A DNA stretch of 40,078 bases, from the NCBI RefSeq assembly GCF_004348985.1, contig NZ_SMKW01000082.1, positions 1 through 40,078 on the forward strand. The letters run 5' to 3'. Below the pieces are notes generated by a model that was not told the DNA's origin, did no database searches, and saw nothing but the letters and a program-made list of their open reading frames with translations. Below are positions 1 through 7,668 of this stretch, piece after piece (position 1 is the stretch's first letter; each line of letters starts with the position of its first letter). The position numbers and the translations under genes were made by a program. The stretch is from Saccharopolyspora elongata (GTDB lineage: Bacteria > Actinomycetota > Actinomycetes > Mycobacteriales > Pseudonocardiaceae).

Positions 1-671
1 TTGATGTACTTCGTCAACGAGTGGACGACGAGATCGACCCCCAGCTCGAGCGGCCGGAAGAACGGCGGCGGGGTGAAGGTGGAATCGATCGAGACGAGCG
101 CCCCCTGCGCGTGCGCGATCTCCGCGATAGCAGCGACATCAGCGACCTTGGTCGTCGGATTCGCGATCGCCTCGGTGTGCACCAGCCGGGTGTTCGGTCG
201 CATCGCCGCACGAACCGCATCGAGGTCGCCCATGTCGACGAACGTGGCTTCGATCCCGTACTTCTCGGGAAGCAACTCGGCCATCAAGCGCCACACGGCC
301 TCGTACGTGACGTCCCCCAGCACCACGTGATCGCCGGTCTTCAGCAGCGAGAAGAACATGGCGTGCAACGCAGCCACACCCGTGGTGAAGACAGCGGCGT
401 CCTCACCGCGTTCAAGAGCGGCCAGCTTGGTCTGAAGGCAGATCTGGTTGAACCCCGAGTTCCGCGTGTACGAAAGGGTCTCCGTGTCGGACCAGTCCAT
501 TTCGGACGGATCATCCGGAAGCAAATACGAGTTCGCCATCACGATCGGTGTACGAATGGCTCCACCAGCGGAATCAGTCGTGTTCCCACCGTGCACGGCC
601 TGGGTGGCGAACGCGAGACTCGCCAAATCGCTCTTGTCCGGCCTGGGATTGTTGCGAACGTTCTCACTCAT
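1..671 (-). CDS. Cys/Met-metabolism PLP-dependent enzyme (methionine gamma-lyase / cystathionine gamma-synthase type), N-terminal part
   Basis: The first 223 residues of a Cys/Met metabolism PLP enzyme are visible; the C-terminus lies beyond base 1. Seen: the substrate/PLP segment YTRNSGFNQ near residue 68, a DSTF motif (DNTF in most relatives), and HSLTKY near residue 220, where the lysine should form the Schiff base with PLP. Family members cleave or build C-S bonds (methionine gamma-lyase, cystathionine gamma-lyase or gamma-synthase); the fragment alone does not decide which. The ATG at 671 is preceded by CGAGGTC as a ribosome binding site. The gene is followed upstream by a 450-bp leader or promoter region carrying half-sites like those of the neighbouring XRE-cupin regulator, which suggests co-regulation with the amino-acid permease at 2600. 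Confidence 0.85.
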   Translation of the reverse strand, partial: MSENVRNNPRPDKSDLASLAFATQAVHGGNTTDSAGGAIRTPIVMANSYLLPDDPSEMDWSDTETLSYTRNSGFNQICLQTKLAALERGEDAAVFTTGVAALHAMFFSLLKTGDHVVLGDVTYEAVWRLMAELLPEKYGIEATFVDMGDLDAVRAAMRPNTRLVHTEAIANPTTKVADVAAIAEIAHAQGALVSIDSTFTPPPFFRPLELGVDLVVHSLTKYI

Positions 672-1120
672 AGAAGATGACCTCGTATCTCTGCTAAGCC
701 GACACAGAACCAGGGCACCGCCAGACAAGACCGGGAACCGAGCTTCCGGCCCGAGCCCAGAAGGAGACCGTCCAGCTCCCCTCACCAAGCAGCGGCCAAA
801 CCCGGCTCCGCCTTGCCGTCAAGCAAACCTCAGCGGCGTCAAAATTCGTTCAACGCGGGATAGCCCGTCGTCAAGCCAGCGGGCGAGCACACTGCCCTGG
901 GGCGAGCACTCAGCAGGTGCACGCCCATGCAGCAGCCCCGGAGCCACGGAGTGATATCCGTCGATGCTTCGGGAGCCCTACGCCTCAGGGGCAAGCGTCA
1001 GCTTCCTCCTGGACACCAGCGGCTGCCCGCCCACTTCGCCCATATTAGCATAATAATGCACTACGTGGTGCACTTGAGTGCCCTACAAGTTTTGCGTTGC
1101 ACGTCAACGGTCCGCGAACG
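672..1120 (-). other. Long non-coding region upstream of the PLP lyase
   Basis: No supported gene. The end near 1040-1070 is strikingly AT-rich for this genome (ATATTAGCATAATAATGC) and probably contains the lyase promoter, so the mRNA would have a leader of about 350 bases. The leader was compared by eye with SAM-type riboswitches because the downstream enzyme belongs to sulfur amino-acid metabolism; no known consensus was recognised. Confidence 0.4.
1057..1081. promoter_or_regulatory. Inverted-repeat operator candidate upstream of the PLP lyase
   Basis: TGCAC (1057-1061) and GTGCA (1068-1072) form an imperfect dyad, and GCACT-TG-AGTGC (1070-1081) overlaps it as a second dyad. The half-site TGCACT/AGTGCA is the same as in the perfect operator at 2454-2472 in the XRE-cupin promoter. 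Binding by that regulator is inferred. Confidence 0.45.
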
Positions 1121-1840
1121 TCAGGGCGCCAACAGATGAGAAGAGAACTGGGCCTCCGGACTGAACCCGGCAAGAGCCGCCTGCAACTCCCCACCAGCAG
1201 CGATCAAGTCCGATTCCGACGTGACATCGAGCAATCCATCAAGGATGAACAGGGCTCGAACCGTCCGATCTCCAATGTGAGTCCGCGTTGACTGGCGCCA
1301 GTTCCACCGCCGGCATGTCACCCCGGCGTCGTCCTTCCACACGACTTCGCCGGCCTTGGGGTGCTCGACAGCAGGCTGCCCTTCGGCCACCGTCTCGAAC
1401 TCTTCCTCCCCAGTAGCCCGCACCAGCTGCGCAGGTCCGACGTACTTGTCGACGTCCTCCCCGCCGAGCGGAAGCAGATGGGCGACAGAGATCGCGTTGT
1501 AAGTGTCCGTGATCCGGTCAATCCGCGGCAGACCACCGTCAACCCGGCGGACCAGCGCCTCGACGCTGGACCGAGTGCGTTGCGGTTTCGCGCCGAACGC
1601 GCGATAGGCCTCACGCCACGCCGCGAGCTCGTCAAGCTCCTCAGGGCGGCGCCCATCGAGCTCATTGGCAACCTTCAGCTCAGCGTCAGCCAACAGTTGA
1701 TCGCTCACAGCATCACTCTCGCCGGGAACGAGACCTTCCGCGAGCAGGAGAAACGCCCTGTAGTCGGGCCGCAGCTGGAAGACGCTGCTCTCAACAGACG
1801 CAGCGTTGAGCCACTCCATCCCGCGAAGCTGGGCTTCCAT
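1121..1840 (-). CDS. B3/4 (PheT editing-like) domain protein
   Basis: A 239-residue protein resembling stand-alone B3/4-domain proteins, the domain used by the phenylalanyl-tRNA synthetase beta chain to edit mischarged tRNA. Diagnostic segments are LPRIDRITDTYNAIS around residue 105, LPLGGEDVDKY around 122, and GVTCRRWNWRQS followed by a TVRALFILDG strand near the C-terminus. Free-standing members are thought to bind or edit aminoacyl-tRNAs or related amino-acid derivatives, but this is not established for this gene. Its ATG overlaps the TGA of the XRE-cupin gene by one base (TGATG), and a GGAGG lies just upstream inside that gene, so the two are translationally coupled. The pairing suggests a role in amino-acid sensing or handling. 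Confidence 0.75.
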   Translation of the reverse strand: MEAQLRGMEWLNAASVESSVFQLRPDYRAFLLLAEGLVPGESDAVSDQLLADAELKVANELDGRRPEELDELAAWREAYRAFGAKPQRTRSSVEALVRRVDGGLPRIDRITDTYNAISVAHLLPLGGEDVDKYVGPAQLVRATGEEEFETVAEGQPAVEHPKAGEVVWKDDAGVTCRRWNWRQSTRTHIGDRTVRALFILDGLLDVTSESDLIAAGGELQAALAGFSPEAQFSSHLLAP

Positions 1841-2442
1841 CAGTTCCCTCCTCCTACGCCCGGCTGCAAGACCGTCATCGAGAAATGCACACCTTCACTT
1901 CCTGCACACGCGTACCCGTGCGATTGATCGCTGCGAAGAACGACCGAGTCACCCGCTGCGAGATGCTCCACGTTCGTGCCGACGTGGACCTCCAGTTGAC
2001 CTTCGTGCACGAACAGCACTTCCCTCGTCCCCTGGGAATGAGGCTCACTGTCGTGCCGCTCCCCGGGAGCCATCACCCAGTCCCAGAGCTCAACGACCTG
2101 CGGCGGCTCAGTCGCCCCGACGAGGACTCCGCGGCCGCCGTTCGGCCCCTGCCACAAGGTAGGCGCCTCTCCTGCCCGGTGAACGCGAACAGGAGTTGTC
2201 GCCACGTCTTCAACGAGATCGGACAACCCGACACCGAAGGCACTCGCGAGCCGGAGAAGAAGCCCGATGCTGGGATTCGACTGGCCCTGCTCGATGAGCA
2301 CAAGCGTCCGTCGCCCCACACCGGACCGCTCCGCAAGCCCGTCAAGCGTCCAGTTTCGCTCGGAGCGCCACCGCCGTACGCGCCCACCAATGACCTCAGC
2401 CACGGCATTCGCATCGACGACACGGCTGTCTGATTCTCCCAT
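1840..2442 (-). CDS. XRE-family regulator with C-terminal cupin
   Basis: A 200-residue regulator with a helix-turn-helix at about residues 20-75 (RVRRWRSERNWTLDGLAERSG, then GVGRRTLVLIEQGQSNPS) and a cupin barrel from about 105 to 195 (PHSQGTREVLFVHEGQLEVHVG). Proteins of this build bind a small ligand in the cupin and commonly control amino-acid or amine uptake and breakdown. The ATG at 2442 was preferred over the ATG at 2460: the latter lies inside a palindromic operator, and the -10 candidate at 2449-2454 puts the transcript start on the 2442 ATG, implying leaderless translation. It heads an operon with the B3/4 protein and is divergent from the APC permease. Confidence 0.85.
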   Translation of the reverse strand: MGESDSRVVDANAVAEVIGGRVRRWRSERNWTLDGLAERSGVGRRTLVLIEQGQSNPSIGLLLRLASAFGVGLSDLVEDVATTPVRVHRAGEAPTLWQGPNGGRGVLVGATEPPQVVELWDWVMAPGERHDSEPHSQGTREVLFVHEGQLEVHVGTNVEHLAAGDSVVLRSDQSHGYACAGSEGVHFSMTVLQPGVGGGN

Positions 2443-2476
2443 GGTGGCATGATACTGCACTAGCAGTGCAGTCGAA
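2440..2476 (-). promoter_or_regulatory. Leaderless promoter of the XRE-cupin gene with perfect operator between -35 and -10
   Basis: On the minus strand, TTCGAC (2471-2476) and TATCAT (2449-2454) are separated by 16 bases. That spacer is almost exactly the palindrome ACTGCACT-AGC-AGTGCAGT (2454-2472, 8-bp arms). The ATG at 2442 falls about 7 bases past the -10. The arrangement predicts autorepression by steric block. Confidence 0.65.
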
Positions 2477-2529
2477 TAGCCAGGACTATCGTCTCCACCT
2501 GCAGATCAACCGACCAACACAAGTCGGTC

Positions 2530-2557
2530 AGTGCAGTATTTTGCTTGTATAGTGCAT
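2530..2557 (+). promoter_or_regulatory. APC permease promoter with two AGTGCA half-sites
   Basis: AGTGCA occurs at 2530-2535 and again at 2551-2556, 21 bases apart (two helical turns). The second copy overlaps TATAGT (2548-2553), a plausible -10 box. The half-site equals that of the 2454-2472 palindrome, so the XRE-cupin protein probably also controls the permease. Confidence 0.5.
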
Positions 2558-2599
2558 CCCACTGCCCTAGCATGAGCTCCTCGCGAAGGGAGCTGTTCC

Positions 2600-4120
2600 A
2601 TGACGAAACAGGTCACTCCGGCCAGACCGCACCTACGCCTCGGGGCTCAACTACTCCAACGAAAGTCGGTCGACGCGATCATCGCCGACAACGAAGGCAT
2701 GGAACCGGGCCAGCAACTCCGCCGTACGCTGAACGTCTGGCACCTCACGATGATCAGCGTCGGCGCCGCACTCGGGACAGGAATCCTGGTAATCCTGAGC
2801 ACAGCCGTCCCCATGGCCGGACCCGCGGTGTGGATCGCCTTCGTACTCGCCGGGGTAACCGCGTTCCTCTCCGCCCTGTCATACGCCGAAATGGCCAGCC
2901 ATGTCCCGGTTTCTGGTTCGAGTTACTCCTACGCCTACGCAACGATGGGCGAAGGGATCGCGTGGGTCTGCGGGTGGTGCCTGGTGCTGGAGTACGCGGT
3001 CTCCGTCGCCGCGATCGCTGTCGGTGCCGGTCAGTACATCAACGAATCGATCAGTGTTTTCGGTCTGAGCATCCCCGACGCTTTGATGCAGCCCCCGGAC
3101 TCCGGAGGGATCGTCAACGTACCTGCTGCGGTGATCGTCCTGCTGGCCACGCTGCTGCTCATTCGCGGGGCCAGGGAGAGCGCGTGGGTGAACACCCTCA
3201 TGGTCCTCATCAAGGTCGGCATCCTCCTCTTCTTCACCGCAGTGGCTTTCACGGCGTTCAACGCGGGCAACTTCCAGCCCTTGGCTCCGATGGGCGTTGC
3301 CGGCATCTCCGCTGCCGCCTCGCAGCTGTTCTTCTCCTACATCGGTTTCGATGCGGCATCCACCGCGGGCAACGAGGCGAAGAATCCACGTCGGGACCTG
3401 CCTCGAGCGATCATCGCGTCCATGATCATCGTGACGGTGCTGTACGTCCTCGTTGCGGTGGCTGCAGTCGGCGCACTGCCGTGGACGCAGTTCAGCGACT
3501 CAGAGTCGTCCCTCGTCACGATCCTGAGCGACATCACCCACCAACCATGGGTCGCGTTGCTCTTCTCGGTCGGTGCCGTCATCGCCATCGCAAGCGTGGT
3601 TCTGACCGTGCTGTACGGGCAGACCCGAATTCTGCTGACCATGTCCCGAGACGGTCTCGTACCGAAGCTCTTCGGTCAGGTCTCCCCCAAGACCGGCACA
3701 CCGATCGCGAACACCCTCATCGTTGGCGTTGCCGTCGCGACGACGGCAGCGTTCGTTCCTCTCGGGCAACTGGCCGACGCGACGAGTATCGGCACGTTGT
3801 TCGCGTTTTCCCTCGTGAACATCTCGGTGATCTATCTTCGCCGCAACCGTCCGGACCTGCCGCACACCTACAAGGTGCCCCTGTACCCCATCACACCAGT
3901 ACTCGGGTTCTTGTTCTGCGGATTTCTCGCAGTGACGCTCGGCATGGAGACCTGGGTCGCGTTCGGGCTGTGGATGGTCATCGGCGTGCTGCTCTACTTC
4001 GCATACGGCAGAAGCCATTCCGTCGTCGCCTCCACCCGCCAGGTGGAGCACCGGAAGACTGCGGCTGCCGCACCGGACGCAAGCATCAGCCAGGACTCCG
4101 TGTCACCCGGGCACAGCTGA
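2600..4120 (+). CDS. APC-family amino-acid permease
   Basis: A 506-residue polytopic membrane protein of the amino acid-polyamine-organocation superfamily. After a hydrophilic N-terminus of about 45 residues comes TM1 with the substrate-backbone motif VGAALGTGILV, then ALSYAEMASHVPVSGSSYSYAY with the GSSY loop typical of cationic-amino-acid-type permeases, and about 12 membrane segments in all. FFSYIGFDAASTAGNEAKNPRRDLP is the characteristic TM6/loop region. The ATG at 2600 has AAGGGAG upstream. It likely imports an amino acid or amine by proton symport; substrate unknown. The JAMM protease gene follows 17 bases after the stop, so the two are probably co-transcribed under the XRE-cupin regulator. 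Confidence 0.9.
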   Translation: MTKQVTPARPHLRLGAQLLQRKSVDAIIADNEGMEPGQQLRRTLNVWHLTMISVGAALGTGILVILSTAVPMAGPAVWIAFVLAGVTAFLSALSYAEMASHVPVSGSSYSYAYATMGEGIAWVCGWCLVLEYAVSVAAIAVGAGQYINESISVFGLSIPDALMQPPDSGGIVNVPAAVIVLLATLLLIRGARESAWVNTLMVLIKVGILLFFTAVAFTAFNAGNFQPLAPMGVAGISAAASQLFFSYIGFDAASTAGNEAKNPRRDLPRAIIASMIIVTVLYVLVAVAAVGALPWTQFSDSESSLVTILSDITHQPWVALLFSVGAVIAIASVVLTVLYGQTRILLTMSRDGLVPKLFGQVSPKTGTPIANTLIVGVAVATTAAFVPLGQLADATSIGTLFAFSLVNISVIYLRRNRPDLPHTYKVPLYPITPVLGFLFCGFLAVTLGMETWVAFGLWMVIGVLLYFAYGRSHSVVASTRQVEHRKTAAAAPDASISQDSVSPGHS

Positions 4121-4137
4121 GCAACGGGGGGAAGAGC

Positions 4138-4593
4138 ATGTTTCGTTTGCGTGCTGACTTGGTCGAGTCGATAGTCGCGCATGCTCGCCGTGACTATCCG
4201 CGGGAGGCCTGCGGTCAGCTCCTGGGACTGGAGGGAGCAAGCCCTGTGCGTTACGTACCGATGGCCAACGCCGACGACCCTGCGGTACAGGCATACAGCT
4301 GGCGGTTCGATCCGACAGATCAGCTCAAGGTGCACCGGCAGGCTCTTACCCGCGGTGAGGTCTCCCTCGCTGTCGTTCACTCGCATTCACGTGTGCCGTT
4401 GCGACCCATGACTGATTCCGGACTTCCTGAGGCGTACCCCTCGCCGAAGGACATCGAGTTCATGGCGTTGCAGCCCGACGTGCACTTCGTGATCGTAGCG
4501 TTGAAACGGCGTGATGACGCCGAGCCGGAGGTGCGATCCTTCTGCTTCGACGAGACCGGTGAAGTCGTCGAGGACGAACTACGAGTGGAGTGA
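4138..4593 (+). CDS. JAMM/MPN (Mov34) zinc peptidase
   Basis: A 151-residue single-domain JAMM metalloprotease. Seen: the catalytic glutamate in PREACGQLLG (Glu23), the zinc pair HSH (His81, His83), and the Ser-x-x-Asp end of the motif in YPSPKDIE (Ser102, Asp105). Bacterial stand-alone JAMM enzymes such as Mec cleave isopeptide-like bonds, for example cysteine from the ubiquitin-like carrier CysO. Here the gap between the second His and the Ser is about 11 residues longer than the usual HxHx7Sx2D, so the active-site lid is unusual. GGGGGAAG precedes the ATG. It follows the amino-acid permease closely, and no ubiquitin-like partner is in view. A role in releasing an amino acid from an imported or carrier-bound conjugate is inference. 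Confidence 0.8.
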   Translation: MFRLRADLVESIVAHARRDYPREACGQLLGLEGASPVRYVPMANADDPAVQAYSWRFDPTDQLKVHRQALTRGEVSLAVVHSHSRVPLRPMTDSGLPEAYPSPKDIEFMALQPDVHFVIVALKRRDDAEPEVRSFCFDETGEVVEDELRVE

Positions 4594-4636
4594 TGTTGCG
4601 CAGAACCTGCATGCGTGCCGTCCGCCACAAGGGCGT

Positions 4637-5893
4637 TCAGGTGACTGCGGTGAAACCGGGCAGGATGCTCAGCAGCGGAATGATGGTCAGAGTGCAGATG
4701 GTCATCGACAAGACGTTGCCGATGAACGGGTGGAAGTCCGGCGGCAGGCGCTTCGAGATTTGAGCGGCCAGCGGTGGTCCCGCGAGAGCTCCGAGAACAG
4801 CACCGACGACGATGGCCTGCACCGTTGGGCCGTACGCCAGCACGGTTGCCGGCGCGACGGAAACGACCGGGACGAAGGTGGGGTACGAGCCTGCGTCAGC
4901 CCAACGACGGTGGTAGAGGAGAATCCCAATCGTCGCGGTCAGCGCCTGGGCCGTCAGCACCGCGGGCAGCAGACCACTGCCCTGCACCGGGGTCAACAGA
5001 TTGAGCACATAGGCCAGTACAGTTCCGGCGATCAGTCCGACCGCGGCGATCTCGTTGCCGTAGAAGGGCGCCTCGGTGAAGTCAGCGAGGACACGCCTGA
5101 CAACCCATCCCGGCCCATGGCGGGAAGACGCGGTCGATGCGCTGGCTGGGACGCTTTGCTGTCCGGCCTCATCAGGTCTGTCCGCAAAGAAGGGGCCACC
5201 AGGTGGCGGCATCCACGGCAGGCGTCGAGCGAGCAGAAACGCTATCAGAGCACCACCCCACATGCCGGTGACGCTTCCGGTCACAGCAGGCAATCCAAGC
5301 GGATGACATACGAAGTTGACCGCTAGGAGCGCGATCGGCGTTGTCAGGGCAGCTCCGAGCACGGCGCCAGTGACTGCCACCGACCAACCCGCGCCGTAAA
5401 CGAGGACGACAGCTGGTGAGACGGAGACGAATGGCACGAAGGTGGGCTGGGACGTACCGGTAGCGATCGAGGTCCAGCCCCAGGCGAGGTCCGAGAGCAG
5501 CAAGCCAAGGAGCGCAGAGCCCACTGCCCAAGGCCACAAGCCTGTTCCGTAGCTGATGGGAAATCCTGCCCATCGCCGACCACGTTTCCAGGCGATGTGG
5601 GCGACCCATCCACCAAGGAGCATGCCCAGTCCGCCGAGTTCGGTCTTGAAGAACTGGGCTTCGGTGGTTTGACTCCCCAACCAACGAAGGAACTGCGGGA
5701 TACTGGAATATGCCTCGTAGGGCTGGCTTTCGTTGCTGGGAAGCAGCTGTGGCATGGCATTGGACAAGGCGGTGAGCACGACGGCCAGTGCCGTGGTGAC
5801 TGTTACCACGGCTAACCCGGCGAGGCACCGCATGACCGCAGTCCATGCCTTTGATTTCACTGGATTCGGGAAGTTCTCAGTGGTGCGTGTCAT
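4637..5893 (-). CDS. Uncharacterised polytopic membrane protein with two similar halves
   Basis: I do not recognise a named family. The product (418 residues from the ATG at 5893) has about ten hydrophobic segments and an internal duplication: PTFVPFVSVSPAVVLVYG in the first half and PTFVPVVSVAPATVLAYG in the second, each followed by a hydrophobic VxGAVLGA helix and a Pro-rich turn. A hydrophilic linker (DRPDEAGQQSVPASASTASS region) separates the halves. This architecture suggests a transporter or channel. The frame stays open to an ATG at 6070, adding 59 non-hydrophobic residues; 5893 is preferred because AAGG lies upstream and the membrane region begins soon after. It sits downstream of the MHS transporter, behind a hairpin, and converges on the JAMM gene. 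Confidence 0.65.
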   Translation of the reverse strand: MTRTTENFPNPVKSKAWTAVMRCLAGLAVVTVTTALAVVLTALSNAMPQLLPSNESQPYEAYSSIPQFLRWLGSQTTEAQFFKTELGGLGMLLGGWVAHIAWKRGRRWAGFPISYGTGLWPWAVGSALLGLLLSDLAWGWTSIATGTSQPTFVPFVSVSPAVVLVYGAGWSVAVTGAVLGAALTTPIALLAVNFVCHPLGLPAVTGSVTGMWGGALIAFLLARRLPWMPPPGGPFFADRPDEAGQQSVPASASTASSRHGPGWVVRRVLADFTEAPFYGNEIAAVGLIAGTVLAYVLNLLTPVQGSGLLPAVLTAQALTATIGILLYHRRWADAGSYPTFVPVVSVAPATVLAYGPTVQAIVVGAVLGALAGPPLAAQISKRLPPDFHPFIGNVLSMTICTLTIIPLLSILPGFTAVT

Positions 5894-6136
5894 GAGGGCC
5901 TTGTCAGCACGGAAGTCTGTTGCCACCGCAGCACTCGGGACGGGTGTCGACGAGATCAGTGCAACGGTCACGGGCGAGATTCGTTGTATTCTTTCGAGCA
6001 GCACCTGGTAGGTGAGCACAGGACAACGACCGATCGTCTGATAAGAGTCCTTGCGTCGCTGTTCGATCAACCGCGTGTAGCACGATGTCCGATGTACGCA
6101 GCTCAGCTCTGGATGAAGGTCAGCGGACCTGTTGTG

Positions 6137-6175
6137 GGCACCCCGGCCTCAGTTGCTCGGCTAGACCGGGGTGCC
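6137..6175 (-). terminator. Hairpin after the MHS transporter gene
   Basis: GGCACCCCGG (6137-6146) pairs perfectly with CCGGGGTGCC (6166-6175) around a 19-base loop. It lies just past the stop of the gene at 6181, between it and the membrane-protein gene. There is no T-run, so termination strength is uncertain. Confidence 0.5.
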
Positions 6176-6180
6176 TGCGC

Positions 6181-7623
6181 TCATTCCCCATCCACCGCAC
6201 TCGAGCGAGCGATGTTCATCGCGTGTGCCTCCTCGACAGAATCAGTCGCCGGAACAGAACCCGGCAGCGCTTGTCGTGCAGACTCCTTGAGGGTTGCGAC
6301 AACGATGACGCCGACGACGGACATCGCGATGAGGTAGTACGCCGCGAACAAGTGGTCACCGCTCCACCGGATGAGCGACTCGATGAACAGCGGCGCGGTG
6401 CCACCGAAGACGGCGACGCTGATGTTGTACGACATGCCAAGGCCGCCGTAACGGTGACTCGTCGGGAAGAGCGCCGGGAACGTCGAGGCGAGCGCACCCA
6501 TGTAGAGCGCGACGGGGATGCCCACCATCGCGAGTCCTATCACGACGAGCCCGATCTTCCCCGTGTTGAGGAGGAAAAATGCCGGCGTGCTCAGCACGAC
6601 GACCCAGCCCGACGCAATCCAGAGCACAGCCTTGCGCCCAGTCCGATCCGAGAGCATTCCTACGAAGGGCATGGAGCATGCCATGGCGATGAGCAACGGG
6701 ACGCTCACGAGGTTGCTCGAGACGGAGTCGAAGCCTTGAACATCGGACAGGTACGTGGGCATGTAGGACGTGAAGGCGTAACCAACGGTGTTCGCAGCAG
6801 CGACGAGACCGAGCACCTGGAGCATCTGCCGCCAGTACTGCCGGACAAGGCTGACCGGCCCTAGCGCATGTGTCAGAGCCTCGGTTCCTGACGCCCTGCG
6901 TGCCTTGAGCTGCTCGAAGTGAGGAGTTTCCCCAACACGCAGACGGAAGTAGATCGCGATGAGCCCGAGCGGCGCAGCAATCAGGAAGGGAATCCGCCAC
7001 AGACCATCCACCATTGCCTGCTGGCCGAACGTCACCTGGAGGACGGTGACGAACACCGCGCCGAGGGTGAAGCCGAGGTAACTGCCCGCATCGAGGAATG
7101 CCGTGTAGAAACCACGCTTGCGGTCAGGTGCGCTCTCGCTCACGAATGTGATCGCACCGGTGAGCTCACCGCCGGCGGAGAAACCCTGCACGACCTTCAG
7201 GATGATGAGGAGGAGAGCAGCCCAGATGCCGATCACGTCGTAAGCCGGCAGGGTCCCGATGAGGAAGGTCGCAGCGACGACGAGCGCAAGCGTCGTGAAG
7301 AGCACCCGCTGGCGTCCAACACGATCACCGAGCCAGCCGAAGAACATTCCGCCCAACGGCCTGAACAGATACGTGCTCGCGAAGGTCCCGAGCATGAAGA
7401 GCACCTGCGCCCCGGAGTCAGCCTCGGGGAGGAACACAGGCCCCATCGTGACGACGAGGTAGCCGAAAACGCCTACGTCGTACCATTCCATGAGATTGCC
7501 GACAAAGGCACCGCGGACAGCGCGGTGCAGGCGCGCCCGGTCGATGAAGAGAACCGCACCGGTATCAGGCGCGGTGGGGCTGCTGGCTCTCGATGCACCC
7601 GACGAGCCAATAGGAGTGGACAT
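6181..7623 (-). CDS. MFS transporter, metabolite:H+ symporter (MHS) family
   Basis: A 480-residue, 12-segment transporter. The MHS signature is clear: FVGNLMEWYDVGVFGYL in TM1, FRPLGGMFFGWLGDRVGRQRVL for the TM2-3 loop, and GFSAGGELTGAITFVSESAP in TM5. The family includes ProP and dicarboxylate importers; the substrate cannot be read from the sequence. The ATG at 7623 has AAAGGAG seven bases upstream. It lies 45 bases behind the ureohydrolase gene on the same strand, so the pair is probably an operon that imports and then hydrolyses a guanidino compound or amide, controlled by the divergent PucR regulator. Confidence 0.88.
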   Translation of the reverse strand: MSTPIGSSGASRASSPTAPDTGAVLFIDRARLHRAVRGAFVGNLMEWYDVGVFGYLVVTMGPVFLPEADSGAQVLFMLGTFASTYLFRPLGGMFFGWLGDRVGRQRVLFTTLALVVAATFLIGTLPAYDVIGIWAALLLIILKVVQGFSAGGELTGAITFVSESAPDRKRGFYTAFLDAGSYLGFTLGAVFVTVLQVTFGQQAMVDGLWRIPFLIAAPLGLIAIYFRLRVGETPHFEQLKARRASGTEALTHALGPVSLVRQYWRQMLQVLGLVAAANTVGYAFTSYMPTYLSDVQGFDSVSSNLVSVPLLIAMACSMPFVGMLSDRTGRKAVLWIASGWVVVLSTPAFFLLNTGKIGLVVIGLAMVGIPVALYMGALASTFPALFPTSHRYGGLGMSYNISVAVFGGTAPLFIESLIRWSGDHLFAAYYLIAMSVVGVIVVATLKESARQALPGSVPATDSVEEAHAMNIARSSAVDGE

Positions 7624-7668
7624 GAAGACTCCTTTGTCTGTGTCCTTAGGACCGCTCGCGCGGGTTCG

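Noticed and set aside
672..1040. Possible SAM-type riboswitch in the long leader of the PLP lyase
   Set aside because: The downstream enzyme made it plausible, but no SAM-I, SAM-IV or other recognisable conserved core could be found by eye.
2545..4137. Long open frame across the permease in the other frame, continuous with the JAMM gene
   Set aside because: The permease frame has clear family motifs; the alternative is Arg/His-rich shadow sequence, and the JAMM protein begins at its own ATG at 4138.
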